From Trichomonas tenax (lineage: Eukaryota; Parabasalia; Trichomonadida; Trichomonadidae): 64,000 nt of DNA. Under the pieces are notes generated by a model. That model did not search any database. It worked only from the letters and a program-made list of their open reading frames with translations, and was not told the DNA's origin. A program made the position numbers and the translations under genes. Position 1 is the first letter of the stretch. Each line of letters opens with the position of its first letter. Below, piece after piece: positions 29,778 to 38,892 of this stretch. Location of the stretch: NCBI GenBank assembly GCA_023091735.1, contig JALKBU010000001.1, forward strand, positions 124,001-188,000. Reading direction: 5' to 3'.

Positions 29778-30811
29778 GGAGTTTAATGGAATAAAAAATA
29801 TTATTGGAATAAAGGTGACTTTATGCGAATAAAGTGAATTTGGAATCAAACCCTATTTTGGAATAACCGCCAATTTGGAATAATGACTGTTATTCCATAT
29901 GTAAAAAATATGTTGAAAAGTGACAATAATGGAATACCCGAATTATTTGGAATCAAAATGAATTCGGAATTGGAATCAAAAGTGGAATAATGGAATTAGG
30001 AATCGACCTCAAGTTCTCTGTTATATAGCAACTTATTATGAAGTTGTTAGCTGACATCGAGTTTGTTTATATGTCAGTTATTCTTTCACTTGATTCCACT
30101 TTTTTGTTGAATAGAGAATACATTGATGCGTGCTGTGATATATGCAAGACGACAGCCAATGAATTCTATCGAGTGAAAATGTGGTTTTGCTTTAAAATGA
30201 AAAGATATCAGAATAAATCACTTCTAACTTTTCGATTTTTTAATTATTGTTATTGCATATGCTTTATATTTGAAGTGCCCATCGATTTTGAAGATCCGGA
30301 GATTCCAAATATTTAGTATGCGATTAAATATCTGAAATAGATTAAGAAAAATTGCTTCGCCTCATAGCTCAATTGTCAAAACACTCCAAGCTTTAATGAA
30401 GAGGTTTGCTGGTTTGACTCGCAGTATTCCTTCCTTTTTCCTTTTTATCACAAAATATGGATGATAATGCTATCTCAATTTGAATTGGAATTGAGGATAA
30501 AGTGTTTATTATTCCAACTGCCCGACGGTTATTCCAAAGTTTTTTTGATTCCATTATTATCCATGATTCCTAATTCCAATATCGAAGTTGATTCCAAATT
30601 TTGAGAACATTATTCGCATATCCAAATATTCGGCAATTCCAAATAATTCGGGTATTCCATTATTGTCACTTTTCAACATATTTTTGGCATTTGGAATAAC
30701 CGTCATTATTCCATATTGGCGGTTATTCCAAAATAGGGTTTGATTCCAAATTCACTTTATTCGCATAAAATCACCTTTATTCCAATAATATTTTTTATTC
30801 CATCAAACCCC
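29778..30811. mobile_element. Element B: 1,034-bp derivative with the same ends as element A
   Basis: Terminal inverted repeats of ~176 bp (29778-29953 and 30636-30811) match those of element A but differ from each other at about eight positions, so this copy is older. It is flanked by ATT on both sides (29775-29777, 30812-30814). The right ~300 bp is shared with A, including the cargo gene's ATG and about 14 codons (MESKKLWNNRRAVG on the minus strand). The rest of the gene is gone and replaced by ~480 bp of unrelated DNA holding a weak 92-codon frame (30038-30316) and a tRNA-like relic. It is non-autonomous. Confidence 0.82.
30358..30431 (+). pseudogene. Degenerate tRNA-like sequence inside element B
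   Basis: TAGCTCAATTG at 30365 resembles a D-arm/box A. GGTTTGACTC, 46 bases further on, resembles the T-loop/box B; that is the normal spacing in a tRNA. The acceptor and T stems do not pair, so it cannot be a working tRNA. It is followed by T-rich DNA. Confidence 0.3.
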
Positions 30812-31147
30812 ATTAAGGCATAGCAATATGTTGTTAATGAAAGCGCAAAGTTCACTAATTTTAAATTTTCATTGGGAAAAGCTATAAATTGATTTTATTA
30901 AATTGATTCAAATATATCCATCATACGCATTGATTATTGCAATAGAACTCATTGCATTTCATCTCAATATGTGAATGTGTGATTGTGTACAAAACTACAC
31001 ACATAAATCATCTTTTATATTCAATGCAATTTTTATATTAAAAATGATTAAAATTTCTTTGTATCTGTATCATGCAATGCTGATTTTGGTAAAGACATAT
31101 ATTACAATAACACGCAAGACAACATTTTTATAACAAAAAGTCAATAT
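30812..31147. other. Intergenic region right of element B
   Basis: About 335 AT-rich bases with no gene, repeat or RNA that I can see. Confidence 0.5.
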
Positions 31148-32062
31148 TCAAGGATAAATAATAAATGCTTCCTTGTATAATTCAGGTACTTTAATAGAGT
31201 CAATGTCGACTTTATAAACACGTCCATTTTGAGCAACAATATATAGAAAATCTGTATTAAGATCAAAAGTTGCATAAGCAGGTATATCGTTAATATTAAA
31301 CTTAGTAACGGGTTCAACATTGCGATCTTGATGTAAATCAATGATATACACATTTCCAGCCTTTGTTGTCAGAACAATATATTTTTCTGATGAGTTAAAT
31401 GTAAATGAAATGATGACTTGTTCAGCCACATTGATACTGAAATCCATAGAAAGCTTCATAGAAGGAAACTCATAAACTTTGAATGAACATCCATGATCTC
31501 CAACGCAAGCAATCAATCTTCCTGATGGACTTGATTGTATATATGACATGTCATTCTTGAAAACATGTGTATTGTGTATTGCTTCACTTGTGGAATAATC
31601 AGCCAATTGAATGACGCCTTTCGTACCTTCTAAGAATAGAATATAATCGTGCATAGAACTTACTGGACAATCAAATGCTTTACTGCTTGAGAAAACCGTT
31701 TCAAAAGTTGCTTTTTCTGTAAAATTCGATAAATAGAAGACGTATATCTTTTGGTGAGTTGAAACAATCACCTCTTTCCTCGTTAAATGCATGTGGACAA
31801 TTGTATCTGGCAAGTCAAGCGATGTTAAAAGATTCCCATTTTTATTTTCATAAACATATAATGTTTTCTTTTTGGAGTCATTCATGAGGCACGATATTAT
31901 GTTGCTCTTAGGAATAGACGTCAAAAATGAGACATTTGGAATATTAATTGTGTTTATTTTTCGAGATCGCAGCAGATCGTAAAAGATAATGTTATTGGAT
32001 GTCACTATGTAAGCTTCCATCGTTGGAAGAATGTGCACATAGTGAATAAATTGTGTTGACAT
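31148..32062 (-). CDS. PROPPIN-like WD40 beta-propeller (Atg18/WIPI family), FRRG motif lost
   Basis: 304 residues from an ATG. The order of blades follows Atg18/WIPI: KKTLYVYENKNGNLLTSLDL, KIYVFYLSNFTEKATFETVF, GTKGVIQLADYSTSEAIHNT and GRLIACVGDHGCSFKVYEFP, then MKLSMDFSINVAEQVIISF and NVYIIDLHQ. In PROPPINs the loop after the 'KL' strand carries FRRG, which binds PI3P and PI(3,5)P2; here it reads FSIN (208-211). The protein may have lost phosphoinositide binding or use other residues. PROPPINs act in autophagosome formation and endosomal membrane scission. The family call rests on blade order and spacing. TAAAGTGTCA lies 20-29 bases upstream of the start. Confidence 0.6.
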   Translation of the reverse strand: MSTQFIHYVHILPTMEAYIVTSNNIIFYDLLRSRKINTINIPNVSFLTSIPKSNIISCLMNDSKKKTLYVYENKNGNLLTSLDLPDTIVHMHLTRKEVIVSTHQKIYVFYLSNFTEKATFETVFSSSKAFDCPVSSMHDYILFLEGTKGVIQLADYSTSEAIHNTHVFKNDMSYIQSSPSGRLIACVGDHGCSFKVYEFPSMKLSMDFSINVAEQVIISFTFNSSEKYIVLTTKAGNVYIIDLHQDRNVEPVTKFNINDIPAYATFDLNTDFLYIVAQNGRVYKVDIDSIKVPELYKEAFIIYP

Positions 32063-33061
32063 TATGAAATTTGTTATTTTCTGACACTTTACATGACAAA
32101 AATCAACATGTTAATCAGAAGCAAAAGGATTTAATAGTTTAATATGAACGACACAGTCAATAAAATCAATTTTACAAATGCTAGCCTGAATATCAATTCG
32201 ATTTTGTTGTAGAATGATTTTATATTAAAACAAGTTGGGATGCAGAAAACCTTTAATTTGGAAAGCCATATTGATATGATATATTACATGGGTTCTGGTA
32301 ATGCTAAATCTATGAGAAACCATGATAATAACAAGACTGTGGTAAATCTCAATTGATAAAATCATTATAGATTTGCATTTTGGTATTAGAATGAGTTTAG
32401 AATGGTATTAAACCAATTTGAAATCTTTTCAGGGACCAGAGCATTTGATATGATATATCTTAAGGCTCTGCTTGCACACATATTAATGCATTTTCACTTT
32501 TAATATGATTAAATGAATTCTTGTATCTCAAAGCTTCGCAAACACTAATAGAGCAATCATGGATATATTGTTATGCTTCATAATAACATTTCATTTGCAA
32601 AATGTTTTTTTTTTTTTTTGAATGATTATGTGAAAAGTGGCAAAATACTATTACAAGAGCATCAAAACGAATTTTTCTATAATGGTCAGTATGGAAGATT
32701 GTCTATCTTATGATCTGGGTTCGATTCCCGGTGACCGAGATTTTTTTATTATTGTCAAAAATTGATATATCTTCACAGAAGACTGATTATCAATACATCA
32801 AACATGTGAATAGTGCATATCATCGTTGTTGAAATAGCAGTTAAAATCAAAAACGCTCAAATTCGTGTATTATATACTGTATTTATTCAAAACTATACGA
32901 CAAAATTACAGTAAATCATCACTAATCCAATGTTTGATATTCTTTGGCCGCTGAATACAAAGGGAAAATTTCAATGGACACAAATTTTTCAAAAAAAAAA
33001 TCAAAAATTTTTAAAAATTGAAAATTGAAATTTTCCAAAAAAATCATTATTTTAAAAACAG
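32063..33061. other. Intergenic region with a tRNA relic
   Basis: About 1 kb of AT-rich DNA between the PROPPIN-like gene and the IFRD-like relic. Apart from the tRNA-Asp relic at 32668-32739 and a T-run near 32608, I see no gene or repeat. Confidence 0.5.
32668..32739 (+). pseudogene. tRNA-Asp(GTC) relic with destroyed 5' acceptor strand
   Basis: The T-arm is intact: CTGGG pairs with CCCGG around TTCGATT (32715-32731). The anticodon loop is TTGTCTA with a U-turn T and anticodon GTC, closed by four pairs (AAGA/TCTT). The D-arm region (CTATAATGGTCAGTAT) keeps three of four pairs. The 3' acceptor strand TGACCGA plus G is followed by seven Ts, a Pol III terminator. The 5' strand reads CGAATTT where TCGGTCA is needed, so the acceptor stem cannot form. 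Confidence 0.55.
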
Positions 33062-33085
33062 AATGGATCATTCTGGATTCGGAAG

Positions 33086-34102
33086 ATGCAGAGCATACAA
33101 AGTAACTTTGCTGTCATGCGATCTTTCAATGAGAAAATGTCGATCAAATATATCGGTGAAGAAATAGAACCATTTTCACATGATATTCTGGACCTGATTG
33201 TTGATATTATCATTAGTCCATCATCGACGGAAGAACTCAATAAAGCACTCAGGGTGATGTCAAACATTGCCATGAACATCCAATATTCGATGGAACCATT
33301 TACAATCAAGCTTTTGAATGAATTAGTTCATTTATTTGAAACCATTGGAATCGAACAAAGAAATATTATCTTTGCAATAGCATTCTTATCATCTATAACT
33401 CTTAAATGCCAGGACGATATTGAGCGCGTCATCATTAAGTTCTTCGATCTCATCTCAAATAATATGAATCATTTCGCGCAAGAAATCACATCAGATTTCA
33501 TTGATGGCATTTCCTTGATGATTTCTATTTCGTTTTTGATGTCAAATGTTCAGAAAGAGAAGATATATCACATGGATGTTGATGCAATTGACATCCTCAT
33601 TGAATCAACTAATTTCGATGTAATCATATCAACATTAAATTTGATCAAAGTAATATCGGATATAGATATTTGAGATCGCTTCTTCGTATCAAAATACAAA
33701 AGCATGATATCGAACATCGATGAACAGATTGAGTGAAAGCATGACAGGAAGATCGTTAGGGAGAAAGTCAAGGATGTTATCAACCACTTAAATGGGTGCA
33801 AGGAAGAAGAAATGCTGACTCTAAATGATTCAAATATTTATATCAAAGGCACCAAAAGCATTATGTTTGTCGACGCAATCAGAAAAATATCAAATCACAA
33901 TTTTGCATCAACAATGACTGAAAATCAATTTATCCACGAATTTGTTGGATTCAATCTCAATAACGAATGCACCGACAAAGATACAAAGAAACTCAGCAAA
34001 TATCATCTATCCGCTAATAGGGCGAATACAAAGAGAGATCATGATCAGAGCATCAACGAAGCCCGTTGGAAGAAACAAATTTGTTTCGATTTGCAAGGAT
34101 AA
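33086..34102 (+). pseudogene. IFRD-like (interferon-related developmental regulator) relic with two in-frame TGA codons
   Basis: One plus-strand reading frame runs for about 339 codons, broken only by TGA at 33671 and 33734 and ending at TAA 34100. The first ~195 residues are ARM-like helices (LNKALRVMSNIAMNIQYSM, IIFAIAFLSSIT). The last part (INHLNGCKEEEMLTLNDSNI, VDAIRKISNHNF, IHEFVGFNLN, then a basic KLSKYHLSANRANTKR tail) resembles the IFRD C-terminal domain with its basic end. The N-terminus of a full family member appears to be missing. The family call is moderate; the pseudogene status depends on TGA being read as stop, as in other parabasalids. Confidence 0.5.
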
Positions 34103-34158
34103 GACAATTATTTGTTTGTTTTTTCAATAAAGAATAGAGATATATTCAAATTTCATCT

Positions 34159-34659
34159 TCAACGTTTTGTTGGTTTGGTTTTTATTTGTCCTGTATATGT
34201 TAGTGTGGCTAATGGTGCATTATAATCAATGGTAAAAGAAAAATTCATATTTCCATTCACGCGATCATAGATTTGAACTATGCTGGGCTGCTGATTATTA
34301 CAATTGCTAATTGATGAATGCAATAAATACTGCCGATGGTCTTATGTTAATTGCTCCCTGGTGACAACCAAAAATGAAGCTGCTAAAAGGCCATTTGTTA
34401 TTGCAGTACATTCATAAATTTCACTTTTGTCTGGATTTTATTTCATGAACAGTGCACCACCAAAACTATCATATGAATCTGAATCAGTGTGCACATGCAA
34501 ACAATTTGTAAACTGTTTATTTTCGATAAGAATTGATATATAAATATTTGAATTAACAATCAAAAATAAAATCGCTCCTTTTCCAACAAGATTTGAAAAT
34601 ATGCAATCACCGAATTTTGTTTTTCGAATGCTTGAATATTTTGATTTTCTTGATAAAAA
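34159..34659 (-). pseudogene. Beta-helix (PMP-like) surface protein relic
   Basis: Not a single open frame, but one minus-strand frame of 167 codons with two TAA stops. It reads FGDCIFSNLVGKGAI, then NKQFTNCLHVHTDSDSYDS FGGALFMK before the first stop, then DKSEIYECTAITNGLLAASF and, after the second stop, HSSISNCNNQQPSIVQIYDR. Repeats of the type C/x-F-x-N-C and GGAL are the hallmark of trichomonad PMP-like beta-helix surface proteins. There is no start. It is an older relic than that beside element A. Confidence 0.6.
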
Positions 34660-34942
34660 TCATTCCAGGAGAGAGATAACAATTTACAGAAATTAATACT
34701 CGAATAATATTTTGCAAAACCATTCTGATGATTTGATCAACAAATCATCAAACGGAGCGCTGAAAAAAAATAGCAATTTTTAATTCAACCTAATTCATTT
34801 CTAGGTACTTTTAAACATTAAAGTCGATTTTGAATGAAAAGTTAATTTTGAAAAATTGACGATGAGAAGAAATAAAAAGATTATTGATTTGCTAATTATT
34901 CATATCTGCGTTCTAGCACAGATAGTGTTGCTAAGTTTTTAT

Positions 34943-35662
34943 TTAGATCATTCTCTCAACAAGTTCGTCAAGAAGGTGCTCGCGGTTGCCGTAGTCACCA
35001 CCCTCGATGTAGTGGCGGTTAACCTTTCTCATGCCACCCTTTGGAGCGTGGAGCTTGAATGGAGCAAGGAAGCGGTTAGCAGCAGCAAAGTTTGGACCAA
35101 CTGTGTATATTTCATGGGCGAGGTCTTCGACGGAATCAATGCCGAACTGGCCGAGGCCGACCTTAACGATCTGATTGTCTGTAATCTTGATGCGCTGGCC
35201 ATTGAGTGAGGCAGCACCGTGCTGGTAGATGAGCTTGCGGACCATGGCAACGGATGGGTAGCCGAAAGCAACCTGTGGTGTGCAACGCTTGAGCATCTCG
35301 ATTGTAGCCTTGTTGAGGCGGACGAATGTAGCGTTGTACTTCTGGCGGAGGCGGAAGAGGGCAAGGATCTTGCGGACATCTGGGTGGAGCTTGTTTGTAC
35401 CCTTTGTGCGGATAACAAGAGCAAACTTAGCTTCAGCTGGGACGTAGAAGGACTTCTCAGCGAATGCCTTGTTCTCAGCCTCGATTTCGGCCTTGACGGC
35501 GGCGACGTGCTCAGCGGCGTACTTCTTAGCACGCTCCTGGATCTTGGCCTCGTTAGCCTTGGAAGCAGCGAGGAGTTCCTCCTTCTTCTTGAGGTAGGCC
35601 TGCTTCTGCGCCTCTGTGCGCTCTGCGATCTTCTTGAGTGACTCAGTCATTGGCTTGGACAT
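34943..35662 (-). CDS. 60S ribosomal protein L7 (uL30)
   Basis: 239 residues from an ATG. The basic, coiled N-terminal extension (residues 1-80, KKKEELLAASKANEAKIQER) is followed by the uL30 core: FALVIRTKGTNKLHPDVRKI, LALFRLRQKYNATFVRLNKA, TPQVAFGYPSVAMVRKLIYQ and the conserved GLGQFGIDSVEDLAHEIYTV. Length and order match eukaryotic RPL7. Codon use is strongly biased to GC-ending codons, making this a local GC peak, as expected for a highly expressed gene. It contacts 28S and 5S rRNA in the large subunit. Confidence 0.97.
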   Translation of the reverse strand: MSKPMTESLKKIAERTEAQKQAYLKKKEELLAASKANEAKIQERAKKYAAEHVAAVKAEIEAENKAFAEKSFYVPAEAKFALVIRTKGTNKLHPDVRKILALFRLRQKYNATFVRLNKATIEMLKRCTPQVAFGYPSVAMVRKLIYQHGAASLNGQRIKITDNQIVKVGLGQFGIDSVEDLAHEIYTVGPNFAAANRFLAPFKLHAPKGGMRKVNRHYIEGGDYGNREHLLDELVERMI

Positions 35663-35778
35663 CTTCGAAAGTAATTATTGAATCGAAAATAATCGTTGGT
35701 CGGGTAATCGCAGGGGTTGAAATGTATATTGAGGGGATTGTTGGGTTAAATTTAAGCAGGGGGTGATAATATTCGTAA

Positions 35779-36324
35779 CCATCTCAAGCTTATGTTTCAC
35801 TCAATGAAGATGATTCTCATGATAGATTTAAAGAGCTTTTAGATGAATCAAAGATCCATTGGGATCCTGCAAAATGTTCGAGCAAAATGTTTATTGAGCC
35901 AAGTATGATTGACGCATATTGACTTCCGAATGATGCCACAGATCCCTTGGACATTATGTTTGCTGTTCCAGAAGCATTTGATCAGATAAAAGCTCGAAGC
36001 ATACATCGGTCTTGAAACGATATCAATATACATATATTCTGGGGTTGCCTTTTCGAAAAGGCTACAAAACTCGAGAAATTACTGGGAGAAGAAAGAAAAT
36101 CAGCAAAGAAGGATAGATTAATTGACTCAACCTCTTCTTTCACTCTCTCACTGACATTCTTTAATGTTGTACATGAAGAAGAACAATGCGCAAATATACT
36201 CGACTTGGCCTTAAGATGGATATTTCCTGAACTCTCGTTGCTTCTGCACAGATGCAGATGCAGGAAGGCTCTGAGGAACAATGAGGAACATGACAGTCAC
36301 AGAATTTCCATTGAAATGCATTAG
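35779..36324 (+). pseudogene. Unrecognised coding relic with two in-frame TGA codons
   Basis: A 181-codon plus-strand frame, bounded by TAA upstream and TAG at 36322, is broken only by TGA at 35920 and 36013. Residues look like real protein: SHDRFKELLDESKIHWDPAK, DPLDIMFAVPEAFDQIKARS, then FEKATKLEKLLGEERKSAKK and CANILDLALRWIFPELSLLL. No start codon is obvious. I do not recognise the family. It runs divergently from the uL30 gene. Confidence 0.5.
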
Positions 36325-36641
36325 CTTATCTCCGATGAGTTCTATATAATCCACATAGCGACCTGTATCTTAGCTTAAAAGATAAGTCTTCTAATTATTG
36401 TATTCAGGTGAATTAAAAAATCAAATTGAAATAGAATGAATACTTTGTAAGAATCTCGGTGAATATCATAATAACTTCACTTTTTGCAAATATGTATGCA
36501 TTCAAAACCCTGAAGAAAAGTCGATTTGATAAGAAAAATCAAAATGCATGAAATATATTCTCTATAAATCTAAAAATGAGATGAGATTATTATCATAATC
36601 CCCGAGCATGTATTGCTGCATAAGTAATTAATGTCCTAAAG
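36325..36641. other. Intergenic region
   Basis: About 315 AT-rich bases with no gene, repeat or RNA seen. Confidence 0.5.
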
Positions 36642-37112
36642 TCATGTTTTCTTATTCATTTGTAAAAACTTTTCGAGTAACTCACGTGGACACGCTTTAA
36701 TCAGTGTATCCAGTGAAGGAGTAGGTGTTAGATCATCTGATGAAGTACTTGATTGAAGCCAATCATCATTATCAGGTAAACCTCCCGAACTATCTGATCC
36801 CTCAGATGGTAATTCGCTATTGCTATCATTTGACTTGTCTGCTTTAGCTGGTTTCTTTGGATCAAAAGATTTATCTGATAAATCTTCAGGTTCTGAAGAA
36901 GAAGAGGGACATTCATCAGCTATAGATTCATTATCGATTGACAGTGTAACTTGTGGTCTTCGATCAAGAATTTGCAATTTTTCTAACGCTTCAGCTCGAA
37001 ATCGTTCAAAAGGAACTAATTGGTCAACGACTTCTTGTCTCTTTTGCAGAAGCTTGTCAAGCTGTATCCTCAACGATCTGATTTTATTAGCTTTTTCAGC
37101 GGCTGATGACAT
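36642..37112 (-). CDS. Small coiled-coil protein with acidic, serine-rich C-terminal half
   Basis: 156 residues from the ATG at 37112; the codon before it is TTG. Residues 3-48 form a basic helix with heptads (KIRSLRIQLDKLLQKRQEVV), likely a coiled coil. Residues 60-135 are acidic and serine-rich (SSSSEPEDLSDKSFDP, SEGSDSSGG) with many potential CK2 sites. The C-terminal ~20 residues are again helical (ACPRELLEKFLQMNKK). I do not recognise the family; the layout would fit a nuclear regulatory or chaperone subunit. Confidence 0.65.
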   Translation of the reverse strand: MSSAAEKANKIRSLRIQLDKLLQKRQEVVDQLVPFERFRAEALEKLQILDRRPQVTLSIDNESIADECPSSSSEPEDLSDKSFDPKKPAKADKSNDSNSELPSEGSDSSGGLPDNDDWLQSSTSSDDLTPTPSLDTLIKACPRELLEKFLQMNKKT

Positions 37113-37331
37113 CAAGTTCGTTACAAGCTATAAAAATGAATTGGGATTTTCTTTCATTGATCATTTCAAAACAAAACTCATTATAGAGCAGTACTATTAT
37201 TGGTTCTCTTAGTGAAAAAAAAAGTATTTTTTGGTTTAAATTTAGATAAAAGAAAGTAGTAATGCTCAGACTCAGTAAACTTATAGCCGCGTTGAATCAA
37301 GAAGCAAAAGAATTTATAAAAAGCAAAATTC

Positions 37332-37952
37332 TTAGCAGCAACCGCCAGATGATTGCTGCTGTTTCGGTGGTTCATCGACCTTGAATGGAGAAGCTTTCGC
37401 AGCTCCACTTGTAATCTGAATCTGTCCATTGTTAACGCGTGTGGCAACACCATATGCGAGTCTTGTGAAAGATTCTGTGACATTTTGGCCAGAAAGAGCG
37501 GATGTTTCGATATATTCAAGTTTATGCTGCTCAGCGAAGTCCTTAGCCTGCTGAACACCAACTTGTCTCTGTGATTCAAGGTCTCCCTTGTTACCAACGA
37601 GAAGGATGTATGCGTTTGGATTGCAAAGTGCCTGTAAATCATTGAGCCATGTCGAAAGTTCTTCGAATGACGTTTCGTTTGTAATATCATAAACAAGAAT
37701 TGCGCCGACAGCATTTCTGAAATAAGCCCTGGAAACGGATTTGAATCTCTCTTGGCCAGCTGTATCCCAAATCTGAAGCTTGACGCTCTGATCTTCTAAA
37801 GGACAGATAAATGACTTGAATTCAACGCCAACTGTAGATTGGCCCTCTTCGCGGAATGTTCCATCGATGAGGCGCTGGACAATGGCTGTTTTTCCGACGC
37901 CAGAGCTGCCAACAACAACGATCTTGAAGGATTGAGAGATTGTTGATTTCAT
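37332..37952 (-). CDS. Rab-family small GTPase
   Basis: The ATG at 37952 gives a 206-residue Rab of normal length; a 22-residue extension from an ATG at 38018 is less likely. G1 is GSSGVGKT (15-22), switch I/G2 has TVGVEF, G3 is WDTAGQERF, G4 is NKGD and G5 is ETSAL. The C-terminus ends in GGCC, the double-cysteine geranylgeranylation site. The core (IVVVGSSGVGKTAIVQRLID, YFRNAVGAILVYDIT) resembles the Rab2/Rab4/Rab14 group, but I do not assign a specific subfamily. It would act in endosomal or secretory vesicle targeting. Confidence 0.93.
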   Translation of the reverse strand: MKSTISQSFKIVVVGSSGVGKTAIVQRLIDGTFREEGQSTVGVEFKSFICPLEDQSVKLQIWDTAGQERFKSVSRAYFRNAVGAILVYDITNETSFEELSTWLNDLQALCNPNAYILLVGNKGDLESQRQVGVQQAKDFAEQHKLEYIETSALSGQNVTESFTRLAYGVATRVNNGQIQITSGAAKASPFKVDEPPKQQQSSGGCC

Positions 37953-38103
37953 TAAAAAAAATTCTAGAAACCGCCAGATGTAACCCCCAATAAACTCAGA
38001 ATTGTTCTTTTCTTTCATTATTCGCTTTCAGAGCCTATTTCAATCTCATTTTTAACATTATTTTTGATTTTGACCTTTTTGACATATTTCCGACAATTTA
38101 TGA

Positions 38104-38480
38104 CATAAAACCAATATAACAGAATTTTCACCATGTGAACAAGTTCTTGATATAATTGACGAAATTAATGGTGCTATATACGATGCTGCATCATTCAAAG
38201 AGTTAAGCAACTTCGTTATAACTTCGATTCTCCCATATTGCCAAAAATGGCTCAGAATAACAATTAAAATAACAGATAACAGAGAAGCACAATGAACGCT
38301 GCTTCAAACTTCACACAGCAACTTCTTGAGAACATCAATTCTACATTAAAACGTATTTCAACTTTCAAGACAGCTACATCAGTGAACAAATTCGAGCAAG
38401 AACTATTCAAAAGCATTAAACCCGAGACAGGTGATGGAACCACTACCATTTTTATTGATTTATCCAATGATGTTGCCTGA
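38104..38480 (+). pseudogene. Possible gene fragment in two overlapping frames
   Basis: A frame without a start (38104-38295) contains coding-like sequence (CEQVLDIIDEINGAIYDAAS, FVITSILPYCQKWL). It ends in ATGA, where a 62-codon frame begins with that ATG (38292-38480; NFTQQLLENINSTLKRIS ... GDGTTTIFIDLSNDVA). Both are helical and of similar style, so they may be one gene split by a frameshift. The family is not recognised. Confidence 0.35.
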
Positions 38481-38892
38481 AACATATCTTCCATGTATAT
38501 TCGGAATTGAGGTCATTTGTGTGATATTATGCATTTCTATCAAAAATTAAATAAATGATTTAATAAACTAACTGTATCCTCAAAAACAACAACACCGATT
38601 CAAATTCTGTATCATAGCATACAAAATGCATAAAATCTATATAATTAAATAGAGTGCAATCATCAATTTATAAAAGTAATTGAAAATTTCAATATTTAGA
38701 TCATATTTCAATAGATATGCATTCATATATTATTGAATTCAAATGTTCAAATATACCTCTAAGTCAATAGTCTTTAAAACAATGTTTTATAAAACATAAG
38801 AATTATATTTTGTAATATAAATCAATTTTGATATAAAGAGAGGTATTTTTATAACCAAATTTATTCATACACTAGATTGATTGACAATAAAA
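38481..38892. other. Intergenic region
   Basis: About 410 very AT-rich bases with nothing identifiable. Confidence 0.5.

Noticed and set aside
30038..30316. 92-codon frame in element B as a transposase
   Set aside because: Too short, no DDE-type or zinc motif, and composition close to random.
33052..33309. Minus-strand frame over the IFRD-like relic
   Set aside because: Antisense shadow; helical repeat content is on the plus strand.
34856..35641. Long plus-strand frames opposite uL30
   Set aside because: Mirror frames of a highly biased ribosomal protein gene; the minus-strand product is unmistakable.
38292..38480. GDGTTT in a short frame as a chaperonin (TCP-1) relic
   Set aside because: The motif alone is not enough; the surrounding residues do not follow the chaperonin pattern.
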